Positions 25,352 through 33,379 of a DNA stretch of 34,643 nt are shown piece by piece. How positions within the stretch are numbered: position 1 is the stretch's first letter; the number at the start of each line of letters is the position of its first letter. The DNA comes from Candidatus Multivorans thiocomprendens (GTDB lineage Bacteria; Acidobacteriota; Thermoanaerobaculia; Multivoradales; Multivoraceae), in contig JAPVWO010000030.1 in the NCBI GenBank assembly GCA_027493375.1, positions 1-34,643 of the forward strand. Direction: 5' to 3'. The notes under the pieces are model-generated. The model saw only the letters and a list, made by a program, of their open reading frames with translations. It had not been told where the DNA came from and searched no databases. A program made the position numbers and the translations under genes.

Positions 25352-25771
25352 ATGACGAACCTGTACCGGCACGTGCTGACCGTCTGCCAACTGGACGATG
25401 CGGACCCTGAAGAGGTCGTCGCCAGCATGCTCGACTCCTACGCCGCGATGATGAGGCGGTACATGAGGGACCGCGAATCGATCCCGAAGGGACACTTGGC
25501 CGAAGTGCGCTTCGAGGACCTCGAACGAGCCCCCATGGCCGACCTCGAGCGGCTCTACGACGAACTTGCGCTGCCGGACTGGGAGCAGGCCAGGCAGCCG
25601 ATGGCGGACTATCTGGGAACCCTGTCGGGTTACCGCAAGAACGCCTACCGAATCGATCCGGAGACGATCGACCTCGTCGACCGGAACTGGGGATTCACCG
25701 TCAAGGCCTGGGATTACCGGCCACCGAAGCAACGATCGACGAAGACAAAGCAAGAGGACACCAACCCATGA
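25352..25771 (+). pseudogene. C-terminal fragment of a sulfotransferase-family protein
   Basis: 139 residues from ATG 25352. The segment LAEVRFEDLERAPMADLERLYDELALP, then YLGTLSGYRKNAYRIDPETIDLVDRNWGF, matches the C-terminal part of bacterial sulfotransferase-family proteins (HLAEVRFEDLE block and the final helices). The N-terminal PAPS-binding P-loop (usual PKSGTT-like motif) and the middle third are missing; complete members have roughly 300-400 residues. It therefore cannot be an active sulfotransferase. A dispersed repeat ends just before it, which suggests that a deletion joined repeat and gene. Its stop codon overlaps the start of the zinc-ribbon gene by four bases (ATGA), so it could still be translated as a leader. 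No Shine-Dalgarno precedes its ATG. Confidence 0.65.
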
Positions 25772-25944
25772 TCCAGGCTGAAGAACGCAGCGACATCACG
25801 CCGCTCTGCCCGCACTGCGAGCATCCCGTGAGCATCTACTTCCGGGAGCTCTCGGGGATCTTGGGCAAGCGCTACGTCTACTTCTGCGCGCTGTGCAAGA
25901 AGGTGCTCGGCGTCTCGCACCGGAAGGGCTTCTTCATGGGGTAG
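25768..25944 (+). CDS. Small zinc-ribbon protein (58 residues)
   Basis: ATG 25768 to TAG 25944, 58 residues. Two CxxC pairs, CPHC (residues 14-17) and CALC, separated by ~25 residues, form a likely zinc ribbon. The C-terminal KKVLGVSHRKGFFMG is basic. The start overlaps the preceding stop (ATGA), giving translational coupling to the sulfotransferase fragment. I recognise the shape but no specific family; such small proteins may bind nucleic acid or a protein partner. Codon use matches the neighbours (G/C-ending), which supports a real gene. Confidence 0.7.
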   Translation: MIQAEERSDITPLCPHCEHPVSIYFRELSGILGKRYVYFCALCKKVLGVSHRKGFFMG

Positions 25945-26004
25945 AAACTGGGTGCGCCGGAGTGCCATCCGTGCGCCCGATGACGGGCCCACGGACTGGT
26001 TCGC

Positions 26005-26027
26005 GGGTGGCGCGGATCGCGCCACCC
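26005..26027. terminator. Strong GC hairpin between convergent genes
   Basis: GGGTGGCGCG (26005-26014) and CGCGCCACCC (26018-26027) form a perfect 10-bp stem with the loop GAT. It lies between the ends of the zinc-ribbon gene (+) and the adaptor gene (-), the usual place for a bidirectional terminator. No T tract follows on either side, so a classical intrinsic terminator is not shown. Confidence 0.45.
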
Positions 26028-26033
26028 AGGTTC

Positions 26034-26066
26034 TCGCCGGCATCCGCCGCAGGCGGCCTCGGGAAC
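26034..26066. repeat. Dispersed palindromic repeat, short form (copy D)
   Basis: CGCCGGCATCC, a GCCGC-rich hairpin CCGCC-GCA-GGCGG and CGGGAA, the same block order as copy A at 2283-2330 but with about ten bases fewer in the middle. It adjoins the stop codon of the adaptor gene. Confidence 0.45.
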
Positions 26067-27319
26067 TCAGTCGATACGGAGGCGGTCGAACTCGTCCCAG
26101 GCAGACATGTCCGACAGGACGACCTGATCACCCGGGACCAACCCGTCGACGACCTCGATCGTGTTGGCCGAGATTCTGCCCAGGAGCACAGGTGTTCGGC
26201 TGGCGCCGTTTCCTTCCCCGTCCAGACGGAAGAGACCGGCCTCGCTCTCTTCCTGACCGACGACCGGGCGGCCGACGAAGACCACATCCTCGAGCCGTTC
26301 GAGTTCGATGGTTCCGGCAACGGTCAAGTCCGGCCGGGCACCGCGCGGCAGTTCATCGTCCAGCGCGACGTCGACGGTCACCGTCCCCTCTTCGACCGCT
26401 GGATCGATCCGTGCGACCCGGCCGGCGACGATGCCGTTTCGCGTGTCGACCGACGCCACCTGTCCGATCTGAACGTCCTTCGCCTGCGTCTCGGCGATCC
26501 GCAGCTCCGCCTTCAGCGCCGTCGGGTCGCCGACCCGGGCCAGACTCGTGCCCGCCGTGACGCGTTGTCCCTCTTCGACCGGCACCTGCTGTAGGACGCC
26601 GTGCATGCCGGCGCGGACCTGAAGGGCCGCGACCTGATCGAGCCGGAGTTGCCAGAGGGCGCGTAGGCGATCCACTTCCGATCCCTCGACGGCCAGCTTG
26701 GCCGCCTTCGTCGTTTCCGCGATGCCGAGACGCTCCTCCTCCAGCGCGAAACGCGTTTCGTGTTCCCGCTTCGACGCCTGCGCCCGCTGGAGTTCGATCG
26801 CCGAGGCCAGACCGTCCTTCGCCAGTTCGGCGTCGGCGTCCGCCTCGAGCCGCGCAACGACTAGCGCGGCCTCCACGCTCGCGAGCCCAGCCTTCTGCAT
26901 CAGCAGTTCGCTCTCGAGTTCGACCTTCCGATTCTCGTAGCGAGCCTCGGCGGCGCGAACGTTGAGTTCCGCTTCCCTGGCCTGGTGCTCGAGTTCCGGG
27001 TTGCTCAGTTCGACGATCAGCGAGTCCGGCGTCACCTTGGCACCCGGGTCGATCACGATCCTCTCGACGGTGCCCTCCGTCGTCGCCGGAATCCAGCGGA
27101 TGTTCTCCGGCACCAGCGTTCCCCGCCCCCGGACTTCCCGGACCATCGGGCCCCGCCGCACCGTGTCAATGTAGAGGGCGTCGCGGTCGACGCGCGGCGC
27201 CGACGGCTGTGCCTGCTGCAAACCGAGCGTGACCAGCACGAGCAGGAAGCCCCGAGGGAGAAGTACGTCACCCGGCGGGCCTTCTTCTTCCGCGCCAGGT
27301 CCGGTCTAGCGACGTCCAT
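26067..27319 (-). CDS. Periplasmic membrane-fusion (HlyD/MacA-type) adaptor, frameshifted near its start
   Basis: The open part of 390 codons encodes an RND/ABC adaptor: GRGTLVPENIRWIPATTEGTVERI is the first half of the lipoyl domain, ~90-210 is a long Glu/Ala/Arg-rich coiled coil (ALVVARLEADADAELAKDGL), and GVLQQVPVEEGQRVTAGTSLARV the second lipoyl half, followed by beta-barrel and membrane-proximal domains. The true start is probably ATG 27319, which shares one base with the ATPase stop (TGATG). From there MDVARPDLARKKKARRVTYFSLG reads in one frame, and the rest of the membrane anchor (GFLLVLVTLGLQQAQ) in another. One extra G in the CCCC at 27250-27253 (+ strand) would join them. I think this is a likely run-length error. 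The protein would link the ABC ATPase and permease to the outer envelope. Confidence 0.8.
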
Positions 27320-27990
27320 CAGGTCGTCGCCCGCCCGTCGAAGAGCTGGATCTCCCGCTCGGCATAGTCGGCATAGCGGGGATCGTGAGTCACCATGCAG
27401 ATCGTCGATCCTTCCTCGTGCAGGGTCCGCAGCAGGTCCATCACCGCCCCGCCGTTCTTCGAGTCGAGGTTGCCCGTCGGCTCGTCGGCAAGCAGGATCG
27501 ACGGCTGTCCGGCAACAGCACGGGCGACGGCGACCCGCTGCTGTTGCCCTCCGGAGAGCTGGCTCGGCAGGTGCTTCGCGCGTGGCGCCATCTCGACCTT
27601 CTCCAATGCCTGGCCCACCAGCTCCCGCCGCTCCCTTGGCCGAATCCCCCGATAGGTGAGCGGAAGCTCGACGTTCTCGTAGACGCTCAGGTCGCCGATC
27701 AGGTTGAAGTTCTGGAAGATGAAGCCGATCTCCCGGTTGCGGATCCGCGCTCGCTCGGACTGCTTGAGCTGCGCCACCGGATAGCCGTTCAGCGTGTAGT
27801 CGCCGGCCGTCGGCGTATCGAGCAGACCGAGGATCGACAGCAGGGTGGACTTGCCGCAGCCGGACGGGCCGGACACGGCCACGTACTCGCCCGAGTCGAT
27901 GTCGAGAGTGACTCCATCGAGGGCGTGGGTTTCGATCTCGTCCGTGTAGAAGACCTTGGACACGTTCTCCAGGTGAATCAGCGTATTCAC
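27319..27990 (-). CDS. MacB-type ABC transporter ATPase subunit
   Basis: 223 residues from a GTG at 27990 (MNTLIHLENVSKVFYTDE), the usual family start; the longer open frame is antisense to PadR. GPSGCGKST (41-49) is Walker A, IFQNFN with Gln93 the Q-loop, LSGGQ (145-149) the ABC signature, ILLADE (165-170) Walker B and THD with His202 the switch. DEPTGNLDS is typical of the LolD/MacB group, which power mechanotransmission export of peptides, lipoproteins or drugs. The stop overlaps the adaptor's start by one base. No matching plain permease follows; the only permease nearby, the ADOP gene on the other strand, is broken. Its promoter region appears to have been lost in the same rearrangement that truncated padR. 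Confidence 0.9.
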   Translation of the reverse strand: MNTLIHLENVSKVFYTDEIETHALDGVTLDIDSGEYVAVSGPSGCGKSTLLSILGLLDTPTAGDYTLNGYPVAQLKQSERARIRNREIGFIFQNFNLIGDLSVYENVELPLTYRGIRPRERRELVGQALEKVEMAPRAKHLPSQLSGGQQQRVAVARAVAGQPSILLADEPTGNLDSKNGGAVMDLLRTLHEEGSTICMVTHDPRYADYAEREIQLFDGRATT

Positions 27991-28257
27991 GGCCCGGCGC
28001 ACGGCCACGCGATCGCCGGACACATTCAGCGCGTGTCGGAAGACGCACTTCGCATCGAAACCGGATCGCTGTACCCGGCCCTGCACCGGCTGGAGGCCCG
28101 CGGCTGGATCGCGGCGGAGTGGAAGACCTCCGACAAGGGCAAGCGCGCCAGGTACTACCGCCTCACCCGGACCGGCGGTCGTCAGCTCGCCGTCGAGCAG
28201 TCGCGGTGGCAGCGACTCTCGGCCGCCGTGACCAGGGTGCTGCGTCCGGCGGACTGA
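27985..28257 (+). pseudogene. 5'-truncated PadR-family regulator
   Basis: Coding similarity begins at IHGPAHGHAIAGHIQRVSED (27985 on) and continues through LRIETGSLYPALHRLEARGWIAAEWKTSDKGKRARYYRLTRTGGRQL to a normal stop at 28257. This is the winged-helix domain of PadR minus its first ~20-25 residues (helix 1 and the start codon). No ATG or Shine-Dalgarno is available upstream because the divergent ATPase start codon (27988-27990) occupies that DNA. PadR genes of this subgroup usually directly precede ADOP permeases, and the ADOP start is 11 bases away. A deletion has apparently fused the padR body to the ATPase start. A GTG at ~28039 could give ~70 residues, lacking helix 1-2, unlikely to work. 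Confidence 0.65.
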
Positions 28258-28268
28258 GCCGGAAGACC

Positions 28269-30704
28269 ATGGCGAGGCTGCGGCAGATCTACCACCGGAT
28301 TCGGTGTCTGTGGCACCGGCGACGCAAGGAAGCCGAACTCGACGAGGAGATCCGCTTCCATCTCGCCGAGGAAGCGGAAGAACAGATCGCGAGTGGCTTG
28401 CCTCCCGAACGGGCCCAGGCCGAAGCACGGCGCAACTTCGGCAACATCACGCTGGCTCGCGAGCGGACCCGCGAAACCTGGGGCTGGGCGCCCGCGGAAG
28501 GAGTCCTCCGGGACGTCCGCGCCGCATTCCGCATGATGCGTCGCAACAGCGGCTACACCTGCGCCGTGGTTCTCACACTGGCGTTGGGTATCGGACTGAA
28601 CGCCCCGATGTACGAGATGCTGTCCCATCTCTTTCTCGAAGCACCGCCTCACATCGAGAACCCGGATGCCGTTCGTCGTCTCTGGGTCAGCGAGCGCATC
28701 GACTCAGGCGACCGCGGCGGCTCCACGGGACGAAGCTGGGTTGTCGACGCGATGCAGTGGCTCGACTTCGACGCCCTGAGCACCGCCGACAGCCCACTCA
28801 TAGACGGCGTCGCGGGCCACCGAGTCTCGTTCAGGACGAACGGGCGCGGTCAACGCGCCGAGAACCTCACGGGCGGTGAGCGCGGCGGCCGTCGGCAGCG
28901 GCTCCTGGGTCACGGAGAACTTCTTCGACTTCCTTGGCGTGGCGCCTACGGCCGGAAGGCTGATCGCCGCCGCGGACGACGACCTGGCGGCGGAACCCGT
29001 CGCCGTGATCAGTGACGGTTACCGGCGGCAGCGGTTCGCCAGCGCGGAGGAAGCGCTCGGCACGACGCTCAGCTTCGAGGACGTCACCTATCTCGTCGTC
29101 GGCGTGCTGCCGCCCGGCTTCTCCGGGCCCCGCTCGAACGCAGTCGACGTTTGGCTGCCTCTCGAACACGCGGCAACGGCCAGCCGGGGAACAGTTTGGA
29201 GACGGTACGGAAACACGTTCTATCTCACGCCATTCGTACGGCTGGCGCCCGGCGCGACAGAGGAGGCCGCGGTCGCCGCGGTGACGGCCGCCGTCCGGGC
29301 GGCGCGTGCCGGCTCGCGGTTCTCGGATTCCGTGGACCGGGAGGCGACCGTGGCTCTCGGCCCGATCCTGCGAACACGCGGCCCCGTCACGCTGCGGCGC
29401 CACATGCGCCTGCCGCTGATCGCGGGCGGGATCACCTTCGTCGTGCTCCTCATTGCGGCCGTCAACATGTCGAACCTGCTGATGCTGCGGGTCGCTGCCA
29501 GGCGACGCGAGCTGGCGGTGCGCTACGCGCTCGGCCTGGGCAAGTGGGGAATCGGACGTCTCCTGGTGACGGAGAGCCTGGCTCTCGCCGCCCTCTCCAG
29601 CGTTGTCGCCCTGGCCGTTGCCGCAGCTACCGGCGACGCCCTTCGCCGCACGCTCCTGCCGAGTCACCAGTGGGCCGACGATCCGCTGGGCGCCACGGCA
29701 ATCGGCTTCACCGCGACCGCCGTCCTCGGGGTCGGCCTGGCGGCAGCCGTGGCACCCGCCGTGTACGCGGTTCACCCATGTCGGGAAGCGGTGCGGCGTA
29801 CGCGGACCTGCGCATCGAGGGGCCCGACCGCCTGCCGTTTCGCGGTCCCCATGTGAATCTCACGACGGCCAACTTCTTCCAGGTCGCCGGCCTGGAGGTT
29901 CGCGAAGGTCGCGGCTTCACCCAGTGGGACCGCGAAGGGACGCAGAAGGTCGCGGTCGTCAACACGTCGTTCGCCCAGCGGGCCTGGCCCGGTCGGAGCG
30001 CCGTCGGCCGCTGCCTGTTCGTCAGCGGCGACGCCGACTGCACAACGGTGGTCGGCGTGGTGGAACCCGCAGTGAACTGGACTCTGCCTGAAACGGACCC
30101 GGTCTACTACCTGCCCATCTCCCAAGCCTCATCCGACCCGTCTCTGTCGGGATGGGCGAGCATCCAGCGCTCGCTGATCGTCCGCACCGCCTCAAGCCCC
30201 GGGCGCGTCGAGGCGCCGGTACTCGCGGCCATGGCCGAGCTGTTTCCCGAACTGCCGGGACACCACGTCCGGAACCTCTCCACACAGTTCGCATCGCGGA
30301 TTCGCACGTGGAGAACCGGAACGCGCCTGTTCGGCGCCTCCGCCATGCTGGCGGTGTTGCTCGCGGGAATCGGGCTCTATGCGGTCATCGCCTTCGGCGT
30401 ACGACAGCGGGAGCACGAGTTCGGTATCCGTCGCGCCCTGGGCGCCAAGGCGTCCAACCTCCTGCGCATGGTGCTGGCTCGTGGCGTTTCCCTGGCGACG
30501 GCTGGTGTCGTGGCCGGTACGCTCGCCGCGCTATGGGCGGGCCGATTCGTCGAACCGCTGCTCTTCGATGGCCGGACTCCGCGCGACCCGCTGGCGTTCG
30601 GCGTGGCGACCTTGGTGCTCCTGACCATCGCCCTGATGGCATCGTTTCTTCCGGCCCGCCACGCCGCCCGCGCCGACCCGCGCCGGGCCCTCGAGGCGGA
30701 GTAG
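28269..30704 (+). pseudogene. Broken ADOP-family (MacB/FtsX-like) permease
   Basis: From ATG 28269 the acidobacterial duplicated orphan permease N-terminus is clear: RRRKEAELDEEIRFHLAEEAEEQIA and EARRNFGN, then a membrane segment (GYTCAVVLTLALGIGLN). At 28866-28876 the coding frame shifts by one, repaired by removing one G near 28871. The second frame carries VTENFFDFLGVAPTAGRLI and an FtsX domain with three membrane helices up to ~29775. There the frame shifts again, and the sequence jumps to PMSGSGAAYADLRIEGP. By comparison with family layout, roughly 100-130 residues (the next membrane helix and the following strand-rich part) are missing. The C-terminal FtsX domain is complete (GIGLYAVIAFGVRQREHEFGIRRALGAK). 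Intact members would export small molecules; this copy should not work. Confidence 0.75.
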
Positions 30705-30754
30705 CGACACGAACGCCGCCCTGGCGCGCCCCAACTCAAGCACTGCTGGACGTT

Positions 30755-30800
30755 TTGCAGTCACTGTAGCGACTGCATAGACTCCGTCCTGTTGACTGCA
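30755..30800 (+). promoter_or_regulatory. vapBC promoter with overlapping palindromic operator
   Basis: TTGCAG (30755-30760) and TAGACT (30778-30783) are spaced by 17 bases. The perfect inverted repeat TGCAGTC (30756-30762) / GACTGCA (30771-30777) lies between and over them, and a third half-site GACTGCA is at 30794-30800, near the expected start of transcription. A VapB dimer bound here would block RNA polymerase, the known autoregulation of such modules. Binding is inferred. Confidence 0.65.
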
Positions 30801-30816
30801 TCGCGGAGGAAGCTCG

Positions 30817-31068
30817 ATGAAGACGATGACCATCCGCAACGTGTCGCCGGACCTGGCGGCGGCCCTCGAGGAGGAGAAGAGCCGACGGGGCCTCTCTCTC
30901 AACAGAACCGTGCTTGCCCTGATGAGCGAGGCCCTGGGCGTCTCGGAAGAGGCGGAAAGAGGCAACGGACTTCGCCGTCTGGCCGGTACGTGGACCGAGG
31001 ACGAGTTCCGCGAGTTTGAAGAGGCCGTTCGGCCATTCCGGGAGATCGACGAGGAACTCTGGAGGTGA
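30817..31068 (+). CDS. vapB: VapB-type ribbon-helix-helix antitoxin
   Basis: 83 residues from ATG 30817, with GGAGGA at 30805-30810. MKTMTIRNVSPDLAAALEEEKSRRGLSLNRTVLALMSEAL is a ribbon-helix-helix DNA-binding domain: short strand, helix, turn, helix. The acidic C-terminal half (WTEDEFREFEEAVRPFREIDEELW) would fold over the toxin's active site. It overlaps vapC by four bases (GTGA), ensuring linked translation. A palindromic operator lies just upstream. The role is to neutralise VapC and, as a complex, repress the operon. Confidence 0.85.
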   Translation: MKTMTIRNVSPDLAAALEEEKSRRGLSLNRTVLALMSEALGVSEEAERGNGLRRLAGTWTEDEFREFEEAVRPFREIDEELWR

Positions 31069-31466
31069 CGGGGATCTGTGTCGACACATCGGCCTACAGC
31101 AACTTCCGCCGCGGCGAAACGCGAGTCGTCGAGCAGATCGATCGAGCTCGCTGGATAGGCGTTCCGAGCATCGTCGTTGGCGAACTGCACTCGGGTTTTC
31201 GGGCGGGATCCCGGTTCGACCGGAACCTCGGTGATCTCAACGAGTTTCTACGTCAGCCCGTCGTACAAGTCCTGGCCGTCGACGAACGCGTCGCCCGCAT
31301 CTACGGTGAGATCGTCTCGGAACTGCGCGCGGCAGGCCGCCCGCTGCCTACGAACGACATCTGGATTGCCGCCACCGCGGTCCGGTTCGGAGCGGCGGTG
31401 CTGACCTTCGACGCCCACTACCGAGAGATCGGCCGCGTCGGCTCGATCGTGCTCGGCGGCGCCTGA
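31065..31466 (+). CDS. vapC: VapC-type PIN-domain ribonuclease toxin
   Basis: 133 residues from the GTG at 31065, overlapping the vapB stop. The acidic residues of the PIN active site are in place: D7 (ICVDTSAYS), E40 (VVGELHSG), D98 (TNDIWIAA) and D116 (TFDAHYRE). PIN toxins cut tRNA or rRNA using magnesium. The length is usual for the family. It ends ten bases before the convergent kelch gene. All catalytic residues are present, so it should be active when free of VapB. Confidence 0.9.
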   Translation: MTGICVDTSAYSNFRRGETRVVEQIDRARWIGVPSIVVGELHSGFRAGSRFDRNLGDLNEFLRQPVVQVLAVDERVARIYGEIVSELRAAGRPLPTNDIWIAATAVRFGAAVLTFDAHYREIGRVGSIVLGGA

Positions 31467-31476
31467 GCACCACCGC

Positions 31477-32351
31477 TCAAGGCACGTCGGCCACCCACAT
31501 CCTCGCCTGGGCGCCGCGGCCCGTCGCCGAGCCGCCGGCGGCATAGAGCTTGCCGCCGATGATCGCGGCGGCGGGCGACGAGAGCGGTATCGGCAGCTTG
31601 CCGAGGAGTTCCCACTCGGCTCCGGGCTCGAGCATCAGGATGTCCGGGTCGATCGACTTCGTTCCCCCGGCGGGCGTCGTGTGGCCGCCGACCATGACGA
31701 TGCGGCCCTCGTGGACGAAGGTGCCGGCCTCGCCGTGTGAATGGCCCTTCGGAAGGTCCGGGCCACGGCTCCAGGAATCGGTTTCGGCGTCGTAGATGTC
31801 GACCCGAGCCTGGTCGAGCTGCTGGCTGTCGTGGTTGTACTGACCGCCGATCGCGTAGATGCGGTTGCCGATCGAGACCGCCGAGAACTGGTTGCGCGGG
31901 TCGGGCATCGGCGCCGCGTTCCGCCAGATCGCCGAGCCTCCGGCCCAGTCGTCCAGGTCGAGGATCCAATTGTCGGCGGCATCCGTGTCCCGGTCCGCCT
32001 TCAAACCGCCGAAGTAGTGCAGCTTGCGGCCCACGAGCGCCAGACCGCCGCCCGCTCGCGGCTCGGGCAAATCCGTGTCCAGCTCCCGTCCGCCGGGTCG
32101 AAGACGTCGACCCGCTTGCTCGATCGGACCGGTCCCTCATAGCCGGCGAACACGTAGAACCTGCCGTCGACGACTGTCGTCGCGGCTTCCCACTTGCCGG
32201 CGGGCATGTCGGGGAGTTCCCGCCAGGTCAGTTCCTGGGCCTCTGCGGTTGTTGCGCTGAGCGCCACGACCAGCACGCCCACGGAATACGAGAAACCGTA
32301 GGGTCGGCGGTAGCGGCAGGTCGATTTCGTTGACACGGTGATTCCTCTCAT
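31477..32351 (-). CDS. Secreted kelch-repeat protein, apparent one-base frameshift
   Basis: ATG 32351 begins a signal peptide (GVLVVALSATTAEAQ). The first frame continues LTWRELPDMPAGKWEAATTVVDGRFYVFAGY and KRVDVFDPADGSWTR, then loses coding sense. Sequence resumes in another frame as LPEPRAGGGLALVGRKLHYFGGL and runs through further kelch units (RNQFSAVSIGNRIYAIGGQYN, DIYDAETDSWSRGPDLP, GRIVMVGGHT, GGKLYAAGGSATG) to the stop at 31477. Adding one G at the CC of 32079-32080 (+ strand) gives DGSW-DTDLPEPR, a normal kelch spacer. Kelch blades form a beta-propeller for protein or glycan binding; no enzyme motif is seen. The whole gene is ~290 codons and would make about five or six blades. I consider the frameshift a likely read error. 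Confidence 0.75.
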
Positions 32352-32382
32352 CGACAGTCGTAAAGAACAGCGAACTGCGTGT

Positions 32383-33357
32383 TCAGCCTGACGCCCGTGG
32401 CCGTGTAGGGCGACGGTCCGGCAGATCGTCTGCATCCCGGAGTTGACGAGCTAGAGCGGCGGCTTCGTCAAGAAGCGTCCGCATGCCCGCGCCTTCCAGC
32501 CAATCGCGACGGAACGACCGGTAGCCGGCATCCGCCCTGAGCCCGTTGAACCGGGCCAGCTCCACCATTCCGGGCTCCTCCGCTGACGCCTCGCGGTCGA
32601 TTGGTCTCCGCAGCTCCTCGCGCCAGACGCCCAGCAGGTCGCCCAGGACGTTCGCGTCGTTCAGGGTGCCGAGCACATCCTGCAGGCGCTTGCAGCGATC
32701 AACCAGGGAAACCGCCACTTCGCATTCGGCTCGGACCGGCTCCACCAGGTAGCGGAGCCGCTTGCCGGCGATGCGAACCCGGTGCGGGCCCCGTTTCCGG
32801 TCGTCGCCGAGGCCGGTGACGCAAGCCTCCAGCCGGTGGGCGACCGAATCCAACCGCTCCGCCAGCGCCTCCGCGTACGGCGGGCCAGCGGCTGCCGCCG
32901 GAACCCGATCGGCCACGCGCGACTCGAAGCCGCCGGCCCATGCGGCGAAGTCGGCACAGACCATCTCGTTCGAGTCGTCTGAACCCGCCAGACTTGCCGA
33001 ACGAAGCCGCTCTTCGACCCACTCACAGCCCGGCCGGTGCTCCGGTTCCAACTCGTCGACCTGTTGCTCCAGCCACTCGAGCGCTACTTCGGCATCGCGG
33101 CCGGAACCGGTCCGTTTCTGGAACCCGGCCAGCGCCCGCCGGTCCCGCTTCTTCACGGCACCACGCAGCAGTCCCTTCCAGGCGCTCAAAGTGCTCCTCA
33201 GCCGCCGGACAGCAACCCGGAAGTCGTGCAGGCCCTCGCCGTCCTCCGGGTCGAGGCAGCGCGGCGCGGCCTCGCGCGCCTGGCCAACCAGATCGAGCGC
33301 GATCAGGCGCACCGCCTCCTCCGCGTTCCGCCGCAGGAGATCGGCCGGAAGAGGCAT
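32383..33357 (-). CDS. CHAD domain protein
   Basis: 324 residues from ATG 33357 (MPLPADLLRRNAEEAVRLIALD); the open frame reaches 33573 but overlaps the divergent lyase gene and lacks coding character. GLHDFRVAVRRLRSTLSAWKGLL near ~60 and KRGPHRVRIAGKRLRYLVEPV near ~205 are the two His/Arg-rich halves of CHAD (conserved histidine alpha-helical domain). DVLGTLNDANVLGDLLGVW also fits. CHAD domains bind inorganic polyphosphate and often localise to polyphosphate granules, which the many Arg, Lys and His residues support. No CYTH (triphosphatase) domain is attached, and no polyphosphate kinase gene is near. The start lies 22 bases from the divergent tryptophanase-family start. Confidence 0.85.
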   Translation of the reverse strand: MPLPADLLRRNAEEAVRLIALDLVGQAREAAPRCLDPEDGEGLHDFRVAVRRLRSTLSAWKGLLRGAVKKRDRRALAGFQKRTGSGRDAEVALEWLEQQVDELEPEHRPGCEWVEERLRSASLAGSDDSNEMVCADFAAWAGGFESRVADRVPAAAAGPPYAEALAERLDSVAHRLEACVTGLGDDRKRGPHRVRIAGKRLRYLVEPVRAECEVAVSLVDRCKRLQDVLGTLNDANVLGDLLGVWREELRRPIDREASAEEPGMVELARFNGLRADAGYRSFRRDWLEGAGMRTLLDEAAALARQLRDADDLPDRRPTRPRASG

Positions 33358-33379
33358 TCGGTCAGTATAGGAAGGAGCC

